In this document: one piece after another, positions 27,484 to 36,181 of the stretch
How the letters are laid out: each line of letters opens with the position of its first letter
Position numbering within the stretch: the first letter of the stretch is position 1
NCBI RefSeq assembly: GCF_026229185.1
Contig: NZ_JAGGJA010000001.1
Location: 186,001-250,000 of the forward strand
Length of the DNA stretch: 64,000 nt
Origin: Fodinibius salsisoli
GTDB lineage: Bacteria > Bacteroidota > Rhodothermia > Balneolales > Balneolaceae
Reading direction: 5' to 3'
The notes under the pieces: model-generated
Databases searched by the model: none
Told to the model about the DNA's origin: nothing
What the model saw: only the letters and a program-made list of their open reading frames with translations
Position numbers and translations under genes: made by a program

Positions 27484-27834
27484 ATGGATATCAATAAACT
27501 AAACAATATAGGTGGTAGTAACGTAAATAGAACCAATGAATCCACGCAGGGTGAAGCTTCTGAAAAAAACTCGAATGCTTCGGTAGATACACCTGTTGAT
27601 AAAGTTTCCTTAAGGGATTACCCCTTTCGAAATAATGATCAACTTTTTGCTAAACTCGAACTGGAAAAGCTCAACCAATCTTCATCACAACAGTTTAAGA
27701 AAATGAAAGGCCAGGTATCTGCCTATCTGGAGGCTTCCGATAATCCAGATGCTGATGTTCAACAAACAGAGTTGGGGCAAAAATTAAATGATCCGTCCGT
27801 CTGGGGCAATATCGCTAATAAAATAATTAAGTAA
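27484..27834 (+). CDS. Possible anti-sigma28 factor FlgM
   Basis: The 116-aa protein has a polar, probably disordered N-terminal half (IGGSNVNRTNESTQGEASEK), then DKVSLRDYPFR and a helical C-terminal half. FlgM proteins share this plan, with an IxxIxG-like start, a central (D)KVxLS motif and a helical sigma28-binding tail. Its place at the end of the sigma28-type fliS-fliD operon also fits, since FlgM is often made from its own late promoter. The C-terminal match is weak, so this is a candidate only. Confidence 0.4.
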   Translation: MDINKLNNIGGSNVNRTNESTQGEASEKNSNASVDTPVDKVSLRDYPFRNNDQLFAKLELEKLNQSSSQQFKKMKGQVSAYLEASDNPDADVQQTELGQKLNDPSVWGNIANKIIK

Positions 27835-28204
27835 TTTATATTTCATCAGACATCCATAGACCTTTTACAAAAATTGCTTCTCAAGATATTGACGAACAAT
27901 TCTATTCTTCGACCTCCTTTTAAGCTGTTACAAAAACCTCTACCGTACAAACAAATCAGGAAATTGACCTTTTCTTAAAGTGTTCAATAGTTCAAAAAAG
28001 TACTTCCCTTCTACAGATCTCATACGTACAGTAATCACCTTGCTTTTAAGCTTTCTGAATTTACGATAACCGCGTAATATTGTTGAAGTTTTCGACAAAA
28101 AAGCTTTTTATATTCGTGTAATATATTGGGTCAAAAAATACCCTTATTAAATCCATTCAAATATATTTACCCCAACGAAGTAAACCATCATCAAAAACAT
28201 ATTT
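27835..28204. other. Intergenic region upstream of the NtrC-type regulator
   Basis: No gene, hairpin or sigma54 site is evident in these 370 bp. The promoter of the regulator at 28205 must lie here. Confidence 0.4.
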
Positions 28205-29632
28205 ATGAAAGAGCGTGTTGTAATAGTTGAAGATGATAAGATGCTGCTCGAATTTTTAGTCGAAAATTTGGGCATGAATGGCTACGAGGTTGAAGCTTTT
28301 GAATCACCAATTAAGTGCATTGACTATCTCAAAGATAATGAAGCTCACGTGGTGCTCACCGATGTTAAAATGGATGATATGACCGGAGATGAGGTATTAG
28401 CTCATGTGAGAAAAAATTATCCTGACACGGGTGTCATCATGATGACCAGTTTCGGCAATATCACGCACGCTGTACACGCTTTGCAAAAGGGAGCTTTTGA
28501 CTATGTTACCAAGCCTTTTAAGGCTAAAGAAATTACGTATCGGATTAATCGGTTTTTTGAAGCAGATAATATCGACTTCAATAGAAAACAAAAAATCCAA
28601 CCCCTTTCAGAGGATCATCAAGGCGAAAGAAAACAGTCTGTTGACTCAAAAAATAGTGGCAACATTGTCCAACCCACTGACAAAAAATTTATTGGACAAG
28701 CTACCGAAATAAAAAAACTGATGGAAATTCTTCCACAAATTGCTGAAAGTACTGCTCCTGTGATGATTCAAGGAGAAAGTGGAACTGGGAAAGAAGTATT
28801 CGCCAACCTGATCCATCAAAACAGCAACCGATCTGATCAACCCTATGTCAAAATAAACTGTGCCAACTTGCCTAAAGAGTTGGTTGAAAGCACCCTTTTT
28901 GGCCATGTTAAAGGAGCATTTACAGGAGCTATCTCAGACAAAATTGGAGCTTTTGAAAAAGCCAACGGTGGTACTATTTTGCTGGATGAGATTACAGAGA
29001 TTAACATCAATATACAGGCCAAACTGCTCCGTGTACTGCAAGAAAATGAGTTTCATCGCGTAGGTAGCCAAGAAGCCATTGAAAGTGATGTCCGCGTACT
29101 GGCTACTTCCAATCGGAATATTGCCGATGCTATTGCCGACGAGGAATTCCGTGAAGATCTCTATTATCGTCTCAATGTCTTTCCGATATCCATTCCTCCA
29201 CTCCGTGAGCGTAAAGAGGATATTCCATTGCTCGTTAATTATTTTGTGAATCGATATACTGAACAGTATGGGATGGAAGCGAAGGAAGTATCCGATAATC
29301 TGATGGAGCACCTGGTCAATAAAAAATGGCAGGGGAACGTTCGTGAGCTGGAAAACAAGATCCACCGAGGCGTCATTTTATCAACGGATAAAGATACTAT
29401 TACTCTTGATCATATTGAGAACAATCTCTTTTCTAAAGTGGACCTTGAAGTGAGTAAAGAAGTTCTCTCCGACCTACCTTTGATGTCAATTGAGGACATG
29501 GAGCTTCAGCTTATCAAAAAAGCCCTGGAGCATACGCAAGGCAATCAAAAAGAGGCTGCTAAAATTTTGGGCATTACAGATCGAACCATCCGTAACAAAA
29601 TTAAAAAAGCCCAGGCCAACGAAGTACAATAA
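28205..29632 (+). CDS. Sigma54-dependent response regulator (NtrC/FlrC-like)
   Basis: The 475-aa protein has a receiver domain (residues 4-115; phosphate-accepting Asp53 in LTDVKM, Lys103 in VTKPF). An AAA+ sigma54-activating domain follows (about 162-395; Walker A GESGTGKE at 190-197, the sigma54-contact loop GAFTGA at 237-242, Walker B GGTILLDE), then a Fis-type DNA-binding helix-turn-helix (about 430-472, QKEAAKILGITDRTIRNKI). It should activate sigma54 promoters such as that before flgB. The histidine kinase that begins at 63413 next to flgB is the best partner candidate. It is the only sigma54 activator in the window and is placed within the flagellar genes, like FlrC or FleR. Confidence 0.92.
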   Translation: MKERVVIVEDDKMLLEFLVENLGMNGYEVEAFESPIKCIDYLKDNEAHVVLTDVKMDDMTGDEVLAHVRKNYPDTGVIMMTSFGNITHAVHALQKGAFDYVTKPFKAKEITYRINRFFEADNIDFNRKQKIQPLSEDHQGERKQSVDSKNSGNIVQPTDKKFIGQATEIKKLMEILPQIAESTAPVMIQGESGTGKEVFANLIHQNSNRSDQPYVKINCANLPKELVESTLFGHVKGAFTGAISDKIGAFEKANGGTILLDEITEININIQAKLLRVLQENEFHRVGSQEAIESDVRVLATSNRNIADAIADEEFREDLYYRLNVFPISIPPLRERKEDIPLLVNYFVNRYTEQYGMEAKEVSDNLMEHLVNKKWQGNVRELENKIHRGVILSTDKDTITLDHIENNLFSKVDLEVSKEVLSDLPLMSIEDMELQLIKKALEHTQGNQKEAAKILGITDRTIRNKIKKAQANEVQ

Positions 29633-29656
29633 TAGATTGGGCAAATAGTGCAACAT

Positions 29657-29697
29657 AAAACAGCTACCTGGGAGTGTCTGTTCCTGACAACTGTTTT
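29657..29697. terminator. Possible terminator between convergent genes
   Basis: AAAACAG (29657-29663) and CTGTTTT (29691-29697) can pair, with T runs outside and a short inner TGTC/GACA stem. It lies between the ends of the response regulator and the TPR gene. The loop is long, so this is tentative. Confidence 0.35.
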
Positions 29698-29732
29698 TAT
29701 CAGAACAATATTTCTCTCCTGAATGCTGAAAT

Positions 29733-31085
29733 CTAAATAATATTTGCGACCATTTTTTTTGCTTGTTCCAACCTGTTCGTTTTGGTGAGCGATACTATAA
29801 GCTTGCGCTTATATACCTGGTCCCCGGGGTGTGCATCATATAGCTTTTTATAAACAGTAGAGACATAACCATACCAATTCTGTGTCATAAAAAGAGTCAT
29901 CACTTCATCAATTTCTTCCCTTATACCTTCCTCCATCTCATTCGGCGGCAACTGGTCTCCAAACATCTGTTCAAACAGATATGTCGACCGCTCAAAATCA
30001 TCTAACTCAATGGAAAGCATCAAGGCTTTTTCCAGCATCGCTCGATCGCTGTTTCCACGTTTAAACGTAAAGAGCTTATCAAAATACTCGTTAGCTTTGG
30101 CACGGCGACCAGCTTTGAGTGCTACATTAGCCAGGTTTACAAAGGTCTTTTCTTCATCAATTTTTCGGTCAAAACTGGCTCCAGAAAATAGCGCCAGTCG
30201 ATCGTAATATTGCTTAAGTACCTCAAAGGCTCGTTGCCACTGTTTACGCAATTCGTGGATACGAAACTGTATCAGATAGGGTAATCGCTGCAATGATTCG
30301 GCTTCGAGCGACTGCGTACATAGTGATAATGCCCTTTCCCACTTATGCTGCTCCGCCAAGCAGCTGGCCAACCCATTTACGGCCGCCAATCGATCAAAGG
30401 GCAAGAGTTTCTCTTGTTTCAGCAACTGACGAAACTGAGCGGAGGCCCGCACATACTTTTTTGCTTTCAGGTATCTATTTCCCTGTACCAGGTATAGCTT
30501 GGGAGCCTGTTTTTTCAACGAAAGTTCTTCTTCGATATCAATATGTGAATATAGACTTGTGTCTCGTTCAATAATAATTGGCTTGCTACTCAAATTGATC
30601 TTGTTAGAACGCACAAACTCCGTAGCATCTGCTAACTGATGGCCTTGGAAAATATGCCCCTCATCCATCGATACGTTTACCAAGCGCATCTGATAGTAAT
30701 GATGCGTGGTACTGTTCCTTTGAATATTGATAATAGCCGGAGCCCACTCTGTTTTATCTAAACTCTGCGCATTCGGAAAACTGCTGAACTGAAGCTGTTC
30801 ATCATCCTCTAAAAAAAGTGCCCAAGAACCAGTAACCTTTTCGGTGATAGTATTCCATACTTTTGAACGACTACTTTCAGCGTCATATTGATACCACCGT
30901 ACCCCCTCCGGCAAGCTTTGAGGAGCTTCTCCCTTTCCCGCAACAATCAACTCAGAAAAATATCCTTGCCACTGCCGAAGCTTCTTGGTGTTATAAAATG
31001 CTGAATCAGAAAGAAAAAGTACGCCTGTTAGCCAATCTGACCTTGTATTCTCTCCATCTGATATTGATGAGATCCCCGATTCCAT
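29733..31085 (-). CDS. Glycosyltransferase-like (degenerate GT2) N-terminus with TPR repeats
   Basis: The 450-aa protein has two parts. Residues about 15-110 follow the outline of GT2 enzymes: a first strand (WLTGVLFLSDSAFYN), a variable stretch, then TEKVTGSWALFLEDDEQLQF, which mirrors the A-x-G-DW-ILFLDADE element of TPR-linked GT2 transferases. Residues about 185-450 are TPR-like helical pairs (KLYLVQGNRYLKAKKYVRAS and others). The N-terminal part is short and lacks a clear nucleotide-sugar signature, so it may be catalytically weak or only a binding module. Being beside flgL and near the OGT-like gene, a role in flagellin handling or glycosylation is possible. A good AGAGG site precedes the ATG. 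Confidence 0.55.
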   Translation of the reverse strand: MESGISSISDGENTRSDWLTGVLFLSDSAFYNTKKLRQWQGYFSELIVAGKGEAPQSLPEGVRWYQYDAESSRSKVWNTITEKVTGSWALFLEDDEQLQFSSFPNAQSLDKTEWAPAIINIQRNSTTHHYYQMRLVNVSMDEGHIFQGHQLADATEFVRSNKINLSSKPIIIERDTSLYSHIDIEEELSLKKQAPKLYLVQGNRYLKAKKYVRASAQFRQLLKQEKLLPFDRLAAVNGLASCLAEQHKWERALSLCTQSLEAESLQRLPYLIQFRIHELRKQWQRAFEVLKQYYDRLALFSGASFDRKIDEEKTFVNLANVALKAGRRAKANEYFDKLFTFKRGNSDRAMLEKALMLSIELDDFERSTYLFEQMFGDQLPPNEMEEGIREEIDEVMTLFMTQNWYGYVSTVYKKLYDAHPGDQVYKRKLIVSLTKTNRLEQAKKMVANII

Positions 31086-31262
31086 AATAACCTCTTTATT
31101 TTGTGCAAAAACTCTGTTTTTATTTGAATATTGTTCTCAATCCCATATTTAATCCTGTAACAGGTTGCCGATGATGTTGAAGATTAATCATTCTAAACGG
31201 AGGCTTTGCCAAACCCTCTAAACGAAACAAACAGCTCTTGGGAAGCCCGAAGAATTCTTTGA

Positions 31263-32147
31263 TTATATGTAGTTCAATAATGTGTTTTCAAACATTTTGC
31301 TGTGTACGGCCATCGCCGATTCGTAGGCCACCTGGGTACGCTGCATATCAGAAAAAGCTTGAGCATAGTCGGTATCTACCAGCTCACTAACATCTGATTC
31401 TTGTGTAATCTTGGTCGATTCGTACTGTTCAAACATGAAATCCATGCGATTGATATTATCCCCCAGCTTGGAGGTTAAATCTGTTGTGTGGTTAATTACA
31501 TCATCAGCATCAGTTAATAAGTTATTCAGCTGGCCATTGTTGTTATCGCGCAGGGCATTTTCTGTATCTTCAAGAAAGGTAAAGATATCTCCTGCGGGAG
31601 TATCAACAATTTCTTGGCCTGTAACACTGATGTCAATTTCTACACCATCACCCGCTACAACATGAGGGGCTTTATCATTACTATTATTGGTAACCCCAGT
31701 GCCCGTTTCATTAAAGGGTTTATTACCACTATTGGTCCCGGCAAACAGATATCGATCTCCATACTTAATATTTAAACTATCGACAATCTGACTGCGAATG
31801 CCTGCCACCTCATCAGCTAAACTTTCGCGTTCCTGGGCTCCTAAGGAATCCGAAGATCCTTTAACCATGGAGTTTTTAATTTTGATGAGATTATCAATCA
31901 CCCCATCCATTGTATCCTGGGCAAGCCGTCCCTGCCGTAATCCACTGCTAATATTACTTTGGAACTGCTCCACTTTACTGAGGTCAGCTTCTAACACCCG
32001 ACTACTTTGGAAATTAACGGGGCCCTGCGATGGAACACGAATTTCCTTTCCACTTGATAAATTTGACTGTATTTCAGCCATTTCGCTGCGGTTCTTATTT
32101 ACATCCCGCATAAAATTATCGAAGATAATCTTTTGTGTAACGCGCAT
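31263..32147 (-). CDS. flgL: Hook-filament junction protein FlgL
   Basis: FlgL (HAP3) forms the junction between hook and filament together with FlgK. The 294-aa protein has flagellin-like ends: an N-terminal helix region with VNKNRSEMAEIQSNLSSGKE and a C-terminal region with DYAQAFSDMQRTQVAYESAM. Length matches the family. It is the last gene of the flg operon, and a GAGG ribosome site lies 7 nt before the ATG at the flgK end. Confidence 0.93.
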   Translation of the reverse strand: MRVTQKIIFDNFMRDVNKNRSEMAEIQSNLSSGKEIRVPSQGPVNFQSSRVLEADLSKVEQFQSNISSGLRQGRLAQDTMDGVIDNLIKIKNSMVKGSSDSLGAQERESLADEVAGIRSQIVDSLNIKYGDRYLFAGTNSGNKPFNETGTGVTNNSNDKAPHVVAGDGVEIDISVTGQEIVDTPAGDIFTFLEDTENALRDNNNGQLNNLLTDADDVINHTTDLTSKLGDNINRMDFMFEQYESTKITQESDVSELVDTDYAQAFSDMQRTQVAYESAMAVHSKMFENTLLNYI

Positions 32148-32150
32148 ATA

Positions 32151-33521
32151 TTACCTCACTATACTAATTAATGTGTCATACATTTCTTGAGCAGAACTCA
32201 TCACTTTGGCGGCTCCCTGGTACGCATTTTGGAACTTCATCATGTTACTGAGCTCCTCATCAATATTAACCCCTGCCGTTTCTTCCTGCTGTGTTTTCAA
32301 CATTTGAATTTCTGAATCTCGTGTACTCATCTTATTGGTAACCGCATCCAGATTTACCCCCGGCTCACTAATAGTACTAATGGTATAATTCGACAAGGTT
32401 TGATTCTGAGATGTTCCTCCAATCACTTTCTGGTTGCGCAAGCTGGCAATCGCTGAAGCAACCTCTCCATTTCCTGCTTCTCCATCAGTGTCAGATGCTG
32501 CAATATGCTTGGGGTTATCGATCAAGTCTTGGTTGATAGTAATACTTTCGGCCGTTGTACCTGCAGAATTGAAGAAATCACGCTGAATATTATCCTCCAG
32601 CCCATACCCACTGTTATGGATGTTATTGACCTCCGAAACAATGGTGGAAGCAATATTATCAAGACGTTTTTTCATTTCAGGGATACCTTCTTCATACATT
32701 TCAATCTCGGCTCCAATTTTACCGCTTTCGGGCTCTATGACGTGCCCATTTTCGAGCCGAAGACGAAACTTTTTATTCGCATCATCAACTTCAGAGGTAA
32801 TGTTGTACGCCTTATTTTCGTCCACCACACTATGCCCATCGATCTGAATCTCCATAGCGCCGGTACTGGTTTTTCGGCTTTCAAAATCAACCAACTCCGA
32901 TAGTTCGTTCATCTTAGCCACTCGCTTATCAAGGCTGGAAAAGTCAGGATTACCCTTCGCCTGGGCCTGCTTAATCGATCCATTGAGCTCATTAATATCG
33001 TTGAGCAGACTATTGATGGAGTCAAGCGTTTTGCCGGCAAAATTCTTAACAAGATCACTATTTTCATCCACATTCAAGCTCGTTGACCGCAACTTGCTCG
33101 TCAACTGTTGCGTTTCGCTAATTAAATTGTTGCGAACGCTTACATCCTGAGGATTACTTGCTAAATCAGCAAAATTATCAAACAGACTGCCTACCTGCGT
33201 ATCCAAATCGTCTCCATAATCGGTAACCATCGATGCCTCTAACTTCTCATATACATCGGCTTTCTTTTGCAGGTAGCCCATGTCATGCTGTTTTTTATTC
33301 AGCAATTTATCATTGATATCATCCCGCAACCGGGTTACCTGCTCAATATTTACTCCCAGTCCTCCATGGTACTGATCCATCTGCATACCATCAGGCGTTT
33401 TCTCAACACGTTGACGGCTATAGCCCGGCGTGTCCGCATTAACAATATTGTTAGAAGTAACCGACATGGATCGCTGAGAGCCACGAAGGCCGCTCTTTGC
33501 TATTTCAAATAATGATTTCAT
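32151..33521 (-). CDS. flgK: Hook-filament junction protein FlgK
   Basis: FlgK (HAP1) joins hook to filament. The 456-aa protein begins with the axial-protein N-terminus (SLFEIAKSGLRGSQRSMSV, then NNIVNADTPGYSRQRVE) and ends with the conserved C-terminal helix (MMKFQNAYQGAAKVMSSAQE). Between them are the usual coiled and beta domains. It is a little shorter than the enteric protein (about 550). It lies 3 bp before flgL and 2 bp after flgN. Confidence 0.95.
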   Translation of the reverse strand: MKSLFEIAKSGLRGSQRSMSVTSNNIVNADTPGYSRQRVEKTPDGMQMDQYHGGLGVNIEQVTRLRDDINDKLLNKKQHDMGYLQKKADVYEKLEASMVTDYGDDLDTQVGSLFDNFADLASNPQDVSVRNNLISETQQLTSKLRSTSLNVDENSDLVKNFAGKTLDSINSLLNDINELNGSIKQAQAKGNPDFSSLDKRVAKMNELSELVDFESRKTSTGAMEIQIDGHSVVDENKAYNITSEVDDANKKFRLRLENGHVIEPESGKIGAEIEMYEEGIPEMKKRLDNIASTIVSEVNNIHNSGYGLEDNIQRDFFNSAGTTAESITINQDLIDNPKHIAASDTDGEAGNGEVASAIASLRNQKVIGGTSQNQTLSNYTISTISEPGVNLDAVTNKMSTRDSEIQMLKTQQEETAGVNIDEELSNMMKFQNAYQGAAKVMSSAQEMYDTLISIVR

Positions 33522-33523
33522 AT

Positions 33524-34027
33524 CTATGCTTCTTTATTAAGTGCTATTCCGGAAGAAATTTCCTCTTTTCTTCCACCGGCACTGTACCGTGTATTTTTAT
33601 TATTGTGCAAACTGTAAATTGAGCGCATCAGCTGCATGTTCTTTTCGACCGCAAATTCCAGCAGGCTATTTAGTTTATCATGTTTCTTCCTAAGCCTTAT
33701 CATCTGTTGCTCAAGATTCATTTGCCAACCAGAAATAGTATCGCCCTTATTGGGGTAGACTTCTTTAAGATTCTCAAGACGAACCTCTACATTACTGATG
33801 CCAGCATTGTTTAACATCATTCGCAGGTGTCCTACAAGCTTATGCTCTTGTTCCTTGAATACCTCTCTTAGCTGGGTGTAATCCTCAACGTTTTGTTCAA
33901 TATCATCTCCATTGGATGAGACAACGGCCTCTACCTGTTTACTAATAACGTCCTGCAGAGCATCAGACAGTTTACTAAGACGATCAACAATTTGCCCCAA
34001 CTCTGTAAAAGCTTCATTTGATTCCAT
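33524..34027 (-). CDS. flgN: FlgN-like export chaperone
   Basis: FlgN keeps FlgK and FlgL unfolded for export. The 167-aa protein is almost entirely helical with coiled-coil pattern (LSDALQDVISKQVEAVVSSN, EQQMIRLRKKHDKLNSLLEF) and lies directly before flgK, the standard position. Family identity is inferred mainly from position, size and structure. Confidence 0.72.
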   Translation of the reverse strand: MESNEAFTELGQIVDRLSKLSDALQDVISKQVEAVVSSNGDDIEQNVEDYTQLREVFKEQEHKLVGHLRMMLNNAGISNVEVRLENLKEVYPNKGDTISGWQMNLEQQMIRLRKKHDKLNSLLEFAVEKNMQLMRSIYSLHNNKNTRYSAGGRKEEISSGIALNKEA

Positions 34028-34069
34028 ACCTACCCTTCCTTACAGCATCTCATTATTAATTGATTGACA

Positions 34070-34354
34070 TCACACTTTATGATATTTCGAGATCATATCA
34101 GCCATTCCTAATTTCCGTTGTTCTGCAATTTCTGTAGCAAGTGTCTCTGTGATATGATGCCGGTACATGCTATTGGCCCGTCCAGCAACACCATTTTTAT
34201 CGCCCATTTTAAAAGAATCTTTAGTCATTTCATTAACCAGCTGCTTAGCAAACATTTTTTCAAACTGCATGGCAACTTCTTCCTTCTTTTCCAGAGCAAT
34301 ATTTTTCTTGTCCAGATCCACTGGCATTGATTCTACTATGCTACTGACATCCAT
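34070..34354 (-). CDS. flgJ: Rod-binding protein FlgJ (N-terminal domain only)
   Basis: The 94-aa protein corresponds to the rod-binding domain of FlgJ: EKKEEVAMQFEKMFAKQLVN and the conserved MYRHHITETLATEIAEQ. It lacks the C-terminal muramidase domain of enteric FlgJ, as in many other phyla, where a separate enzyme cuts the peptidoglycan. No such enzyme is encoded here. Confidence 0.87.
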   Translation of the reverse strand: MDVSSIVESMPVDLDKKNIALEKKEEVAMQFEKMFAKQLVNEMTKDSFKMGDKNGVAGRANSMYRHHITETLATEIAEQRKLGMADMISKYHKV

Positions 34355-34399
34355 AATTATCTTTCTTTATGAGATTATGCTTTTCAAGTTTATTTTATC

Positions 34400-35527
34400 C
34401 TACATCACAATGAGTTCGCCCTGCAAAGCACCAGCACGGTCAAGGGCCTGGAAAATTGAAATAATATCACGGGGACTAAGTCCCAACGAATCCAGTGCAC
34501 CAGCCAGCTGTTGTACATTGGTATTCGGTTCCAAAACAATATTTTGAGCTGACTCCTCGCTAATCCCTACTTCTGGTACCGGCAGAGTCACGGTTTCTCC
34601 CCCACTAAATGCCGGAGGCTGACTTACAAAAGGCGTTACTTGTGTCCGCACCTGCACACTTCCGTGCGAAACCATCGCATCATCAATCGTGACGCCGCCG
34701 CCCGCTACAATGGTTCCAGTACGTTCGTTGATGACAACACGAGCCGGCTTCTCCAGCTCAACCTGTTGATCCATAATCGTGCTAACAAACAAATTCCTCA
34801 TACCAGGCGCTTGGAATGCTTCCGGCCATTCTACCTGTACAATCCCAGGGTTGTATACGGTAGCTAATTCTTCATCAAAACTTTCGTTAATTGCTTCCAC
34901 CACCTGTCGCGCATTTGTATATCCGGGTTGCGTTAAACTTAGCTGTAACGGTTGGTCAGCATTTAATTGAAAGTTATTATCATACTCTACAATACCACCA
35001 CCGGGAATGGTAGCCGTAAGAGAGCTATTGCGAGAAAAGCGGGAACTTCCGATTTCTTCATTGATCCCACCGACCACCAATGGCCCTTGAGCCAATGCAT
35101 AAATTTCTTTTGTTTCAGGATTTAAAAGCGGCGTTTCCAGCAAAACTCCTCCTTCAAGACTACTGGCATCCCCCATTGATGAAATAGTGACATCGATTTC
35201 ACTGCCAGATGCGTGATAAGGTCCAATATCTGCAGTAACAATAACCGCGGCCACGTTCCGGGTTCGAAGACGCTCAGAATCAACATTAATACCAAAATTA
35301 TCCAGCATATTGGCGATAGAGCGGACAGTAAATTGGGCCCCTCGTCTACTAATCGTTCGATCGCCGCTACGATCTAACCCTACAACCAATCCATATCCTA
35401 CTACTTTGGTAGCATTGGCCCCTTTAACTTTTAACAATCGACTCAGTGGCGTTTGAGCTTCACTTTGGGTGGGAAACAGGACGGCCACCACAAACACTGC
35501 TATAAATATGTTTAATTGCTTCTTCAT
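34400..35527 (-). CDS. flgI: Flagellar P-ring protein FlgI
   Basis: FlgI builds the periplasmic P ring around the rod. With the ATG at 35527 it has 375 residues, beginning with a signal peptide (LNIFIAVFVVAVLFPTQSEA). The upstream in-frame codon at 35551 is TTG and would place eight polar residues before it. Conserved FlgI sequence follows (VVGYGLVVGLDRSGDRT, RTRNVAAVIVTADIGP, and the C-terminal NTNVQQLAGALDSLGLSPRD). Its presence with FlgH shows an outer-membrane-spanning flagellum. Confidence 0.95.
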   Translation of the reverse strand: MKKQLNIFIAVFVVAVLFPTQSEAQTPLSRLLKVKGANATKVVGYGLVVGLDRSGDRTISRRGAQFTVRSIANMLDNFGINVDSERLRTRNVAAVIVTADIGPYHASGSEIDVTISSMGDASSLEGGVLLETPLLNPETKEIYALAQGPLVVGGINEEIGSSRFSRNSSLTATIPGGGIVEYDNNFQLNADQPLQLSLTQPGYTNARQVVEAINESFDEELATVYNPGIVQVEWPEAFQAPGMRNLFVSTIMDQQVELEKPARVVINERTGTIVAGGGVTIDDAMVSHGSVQVRTQVTPFVSQPPAFSGGETVTLPVPEVGISEESAQNIVLEPNTNVQQLAGALDSLGLSPRDIISIFQALDRAGALQGELIVM

Positions 35528-35557
35528 TGTTGTAATCTTCTGAAACCTCAATAGGTT

Positions 35558-36181
35558 CTATTTCATTGCTTTTAACACTGCTACCGCACTTAAACCAAGG
35601 CCCGCTACGGTTAATATTGCTCGTTTTAAAAATCCTTCTTTTTTTGTCACACCTTTTATACCTCCCTCCTTCTCATAATTAATCTGGGCATTGGCCAATC
35701 GGAACGAAAAGACTTCGTTCCGACCATTGATATCATTGGGACGAACCGTGCCGCTTAATTCAATTTGATGCTTTTCGCCATTTATTTCGGTCGTTCGTGA
35801 TCCTTCGACAATAAGATTTCCTGAGGGTGATCTATCCGTAACTTCTACGCTCATATATCCCTCCAATAACTGTCCCTGATTCGTAGATACCTGTTCATCA
35901 GACTCATAATTTACTTCCGCGTCTGCTCCAAAAGTGGGCTTAAACGGCATAAAGTTCCCCCCCACTGATCCGCCCGCGCCGCTGCCTGCATTTGAAGAGT
36001 TTTGAGCATCGGCACTGGTACTCCCAGAAATATTTTCCTGTAAGATAACCGTCAAGACATCGCCCACCTGCATTGCTTTATTATCTTTATACAGTGAACG
36101 CTGTGCATAGGTGGTACTTGTGATTCCTGCGACCAATAATAATGCCACAGTGTATGTTCCAATCAAAGTGTATTTTTCCAT
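35558..36181 (-). CDS. flgH: Flagellar L-ring protein FlgH, without lipidation cysteine
   Basis: FlgH forms the outer-membrane L ring. The 207-aa protein shows family motifs (MQVGDVLTVILQENISGSTS, GNLIVEGSRTTEINGEKH, SGTVRPNDINGRNEV). FlgH is normally a lipoprotein, but this one has an ordinary signal peptide (VALLLVAGITSTTYAQ) and no cysteine anywhere. Its C-terminus is extended by a hydrophobic segment (ILTVAGLGLSAVAVLKAMK) absent from enteric FlgH, which might replace the lipid anchor. It overlaps the end of flgA by 19 bp. Confidence 0.9.
   Translation of the reverse strand: MEKYTLIGTYTVALLLVAGITSTTYAQRSLYKDNKAMQVGDVLTVILQENISGSTSADAQNSSNAGSGAGGSVGGNFMPFKPTFGADAEVNYESDEQVSTNQGQLLEGYMSVEVTDRSPSGNLIVEGSRTTEINGEKHQIELSGTVRPNDINGRNEVFSFRLANAQINYEKEGGIKGVTKKEGFLKRAILTVAGLGLSAVAVLKAMK

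Noticed and set aside
28043-28068. CGATAA before the response regulator as a further sigma28 site
   Set aside because: The nearest TAAG is 13 nt away rather than 16, and at the right distance the sequence is CTTT, so it does not fit the motif of the other four.
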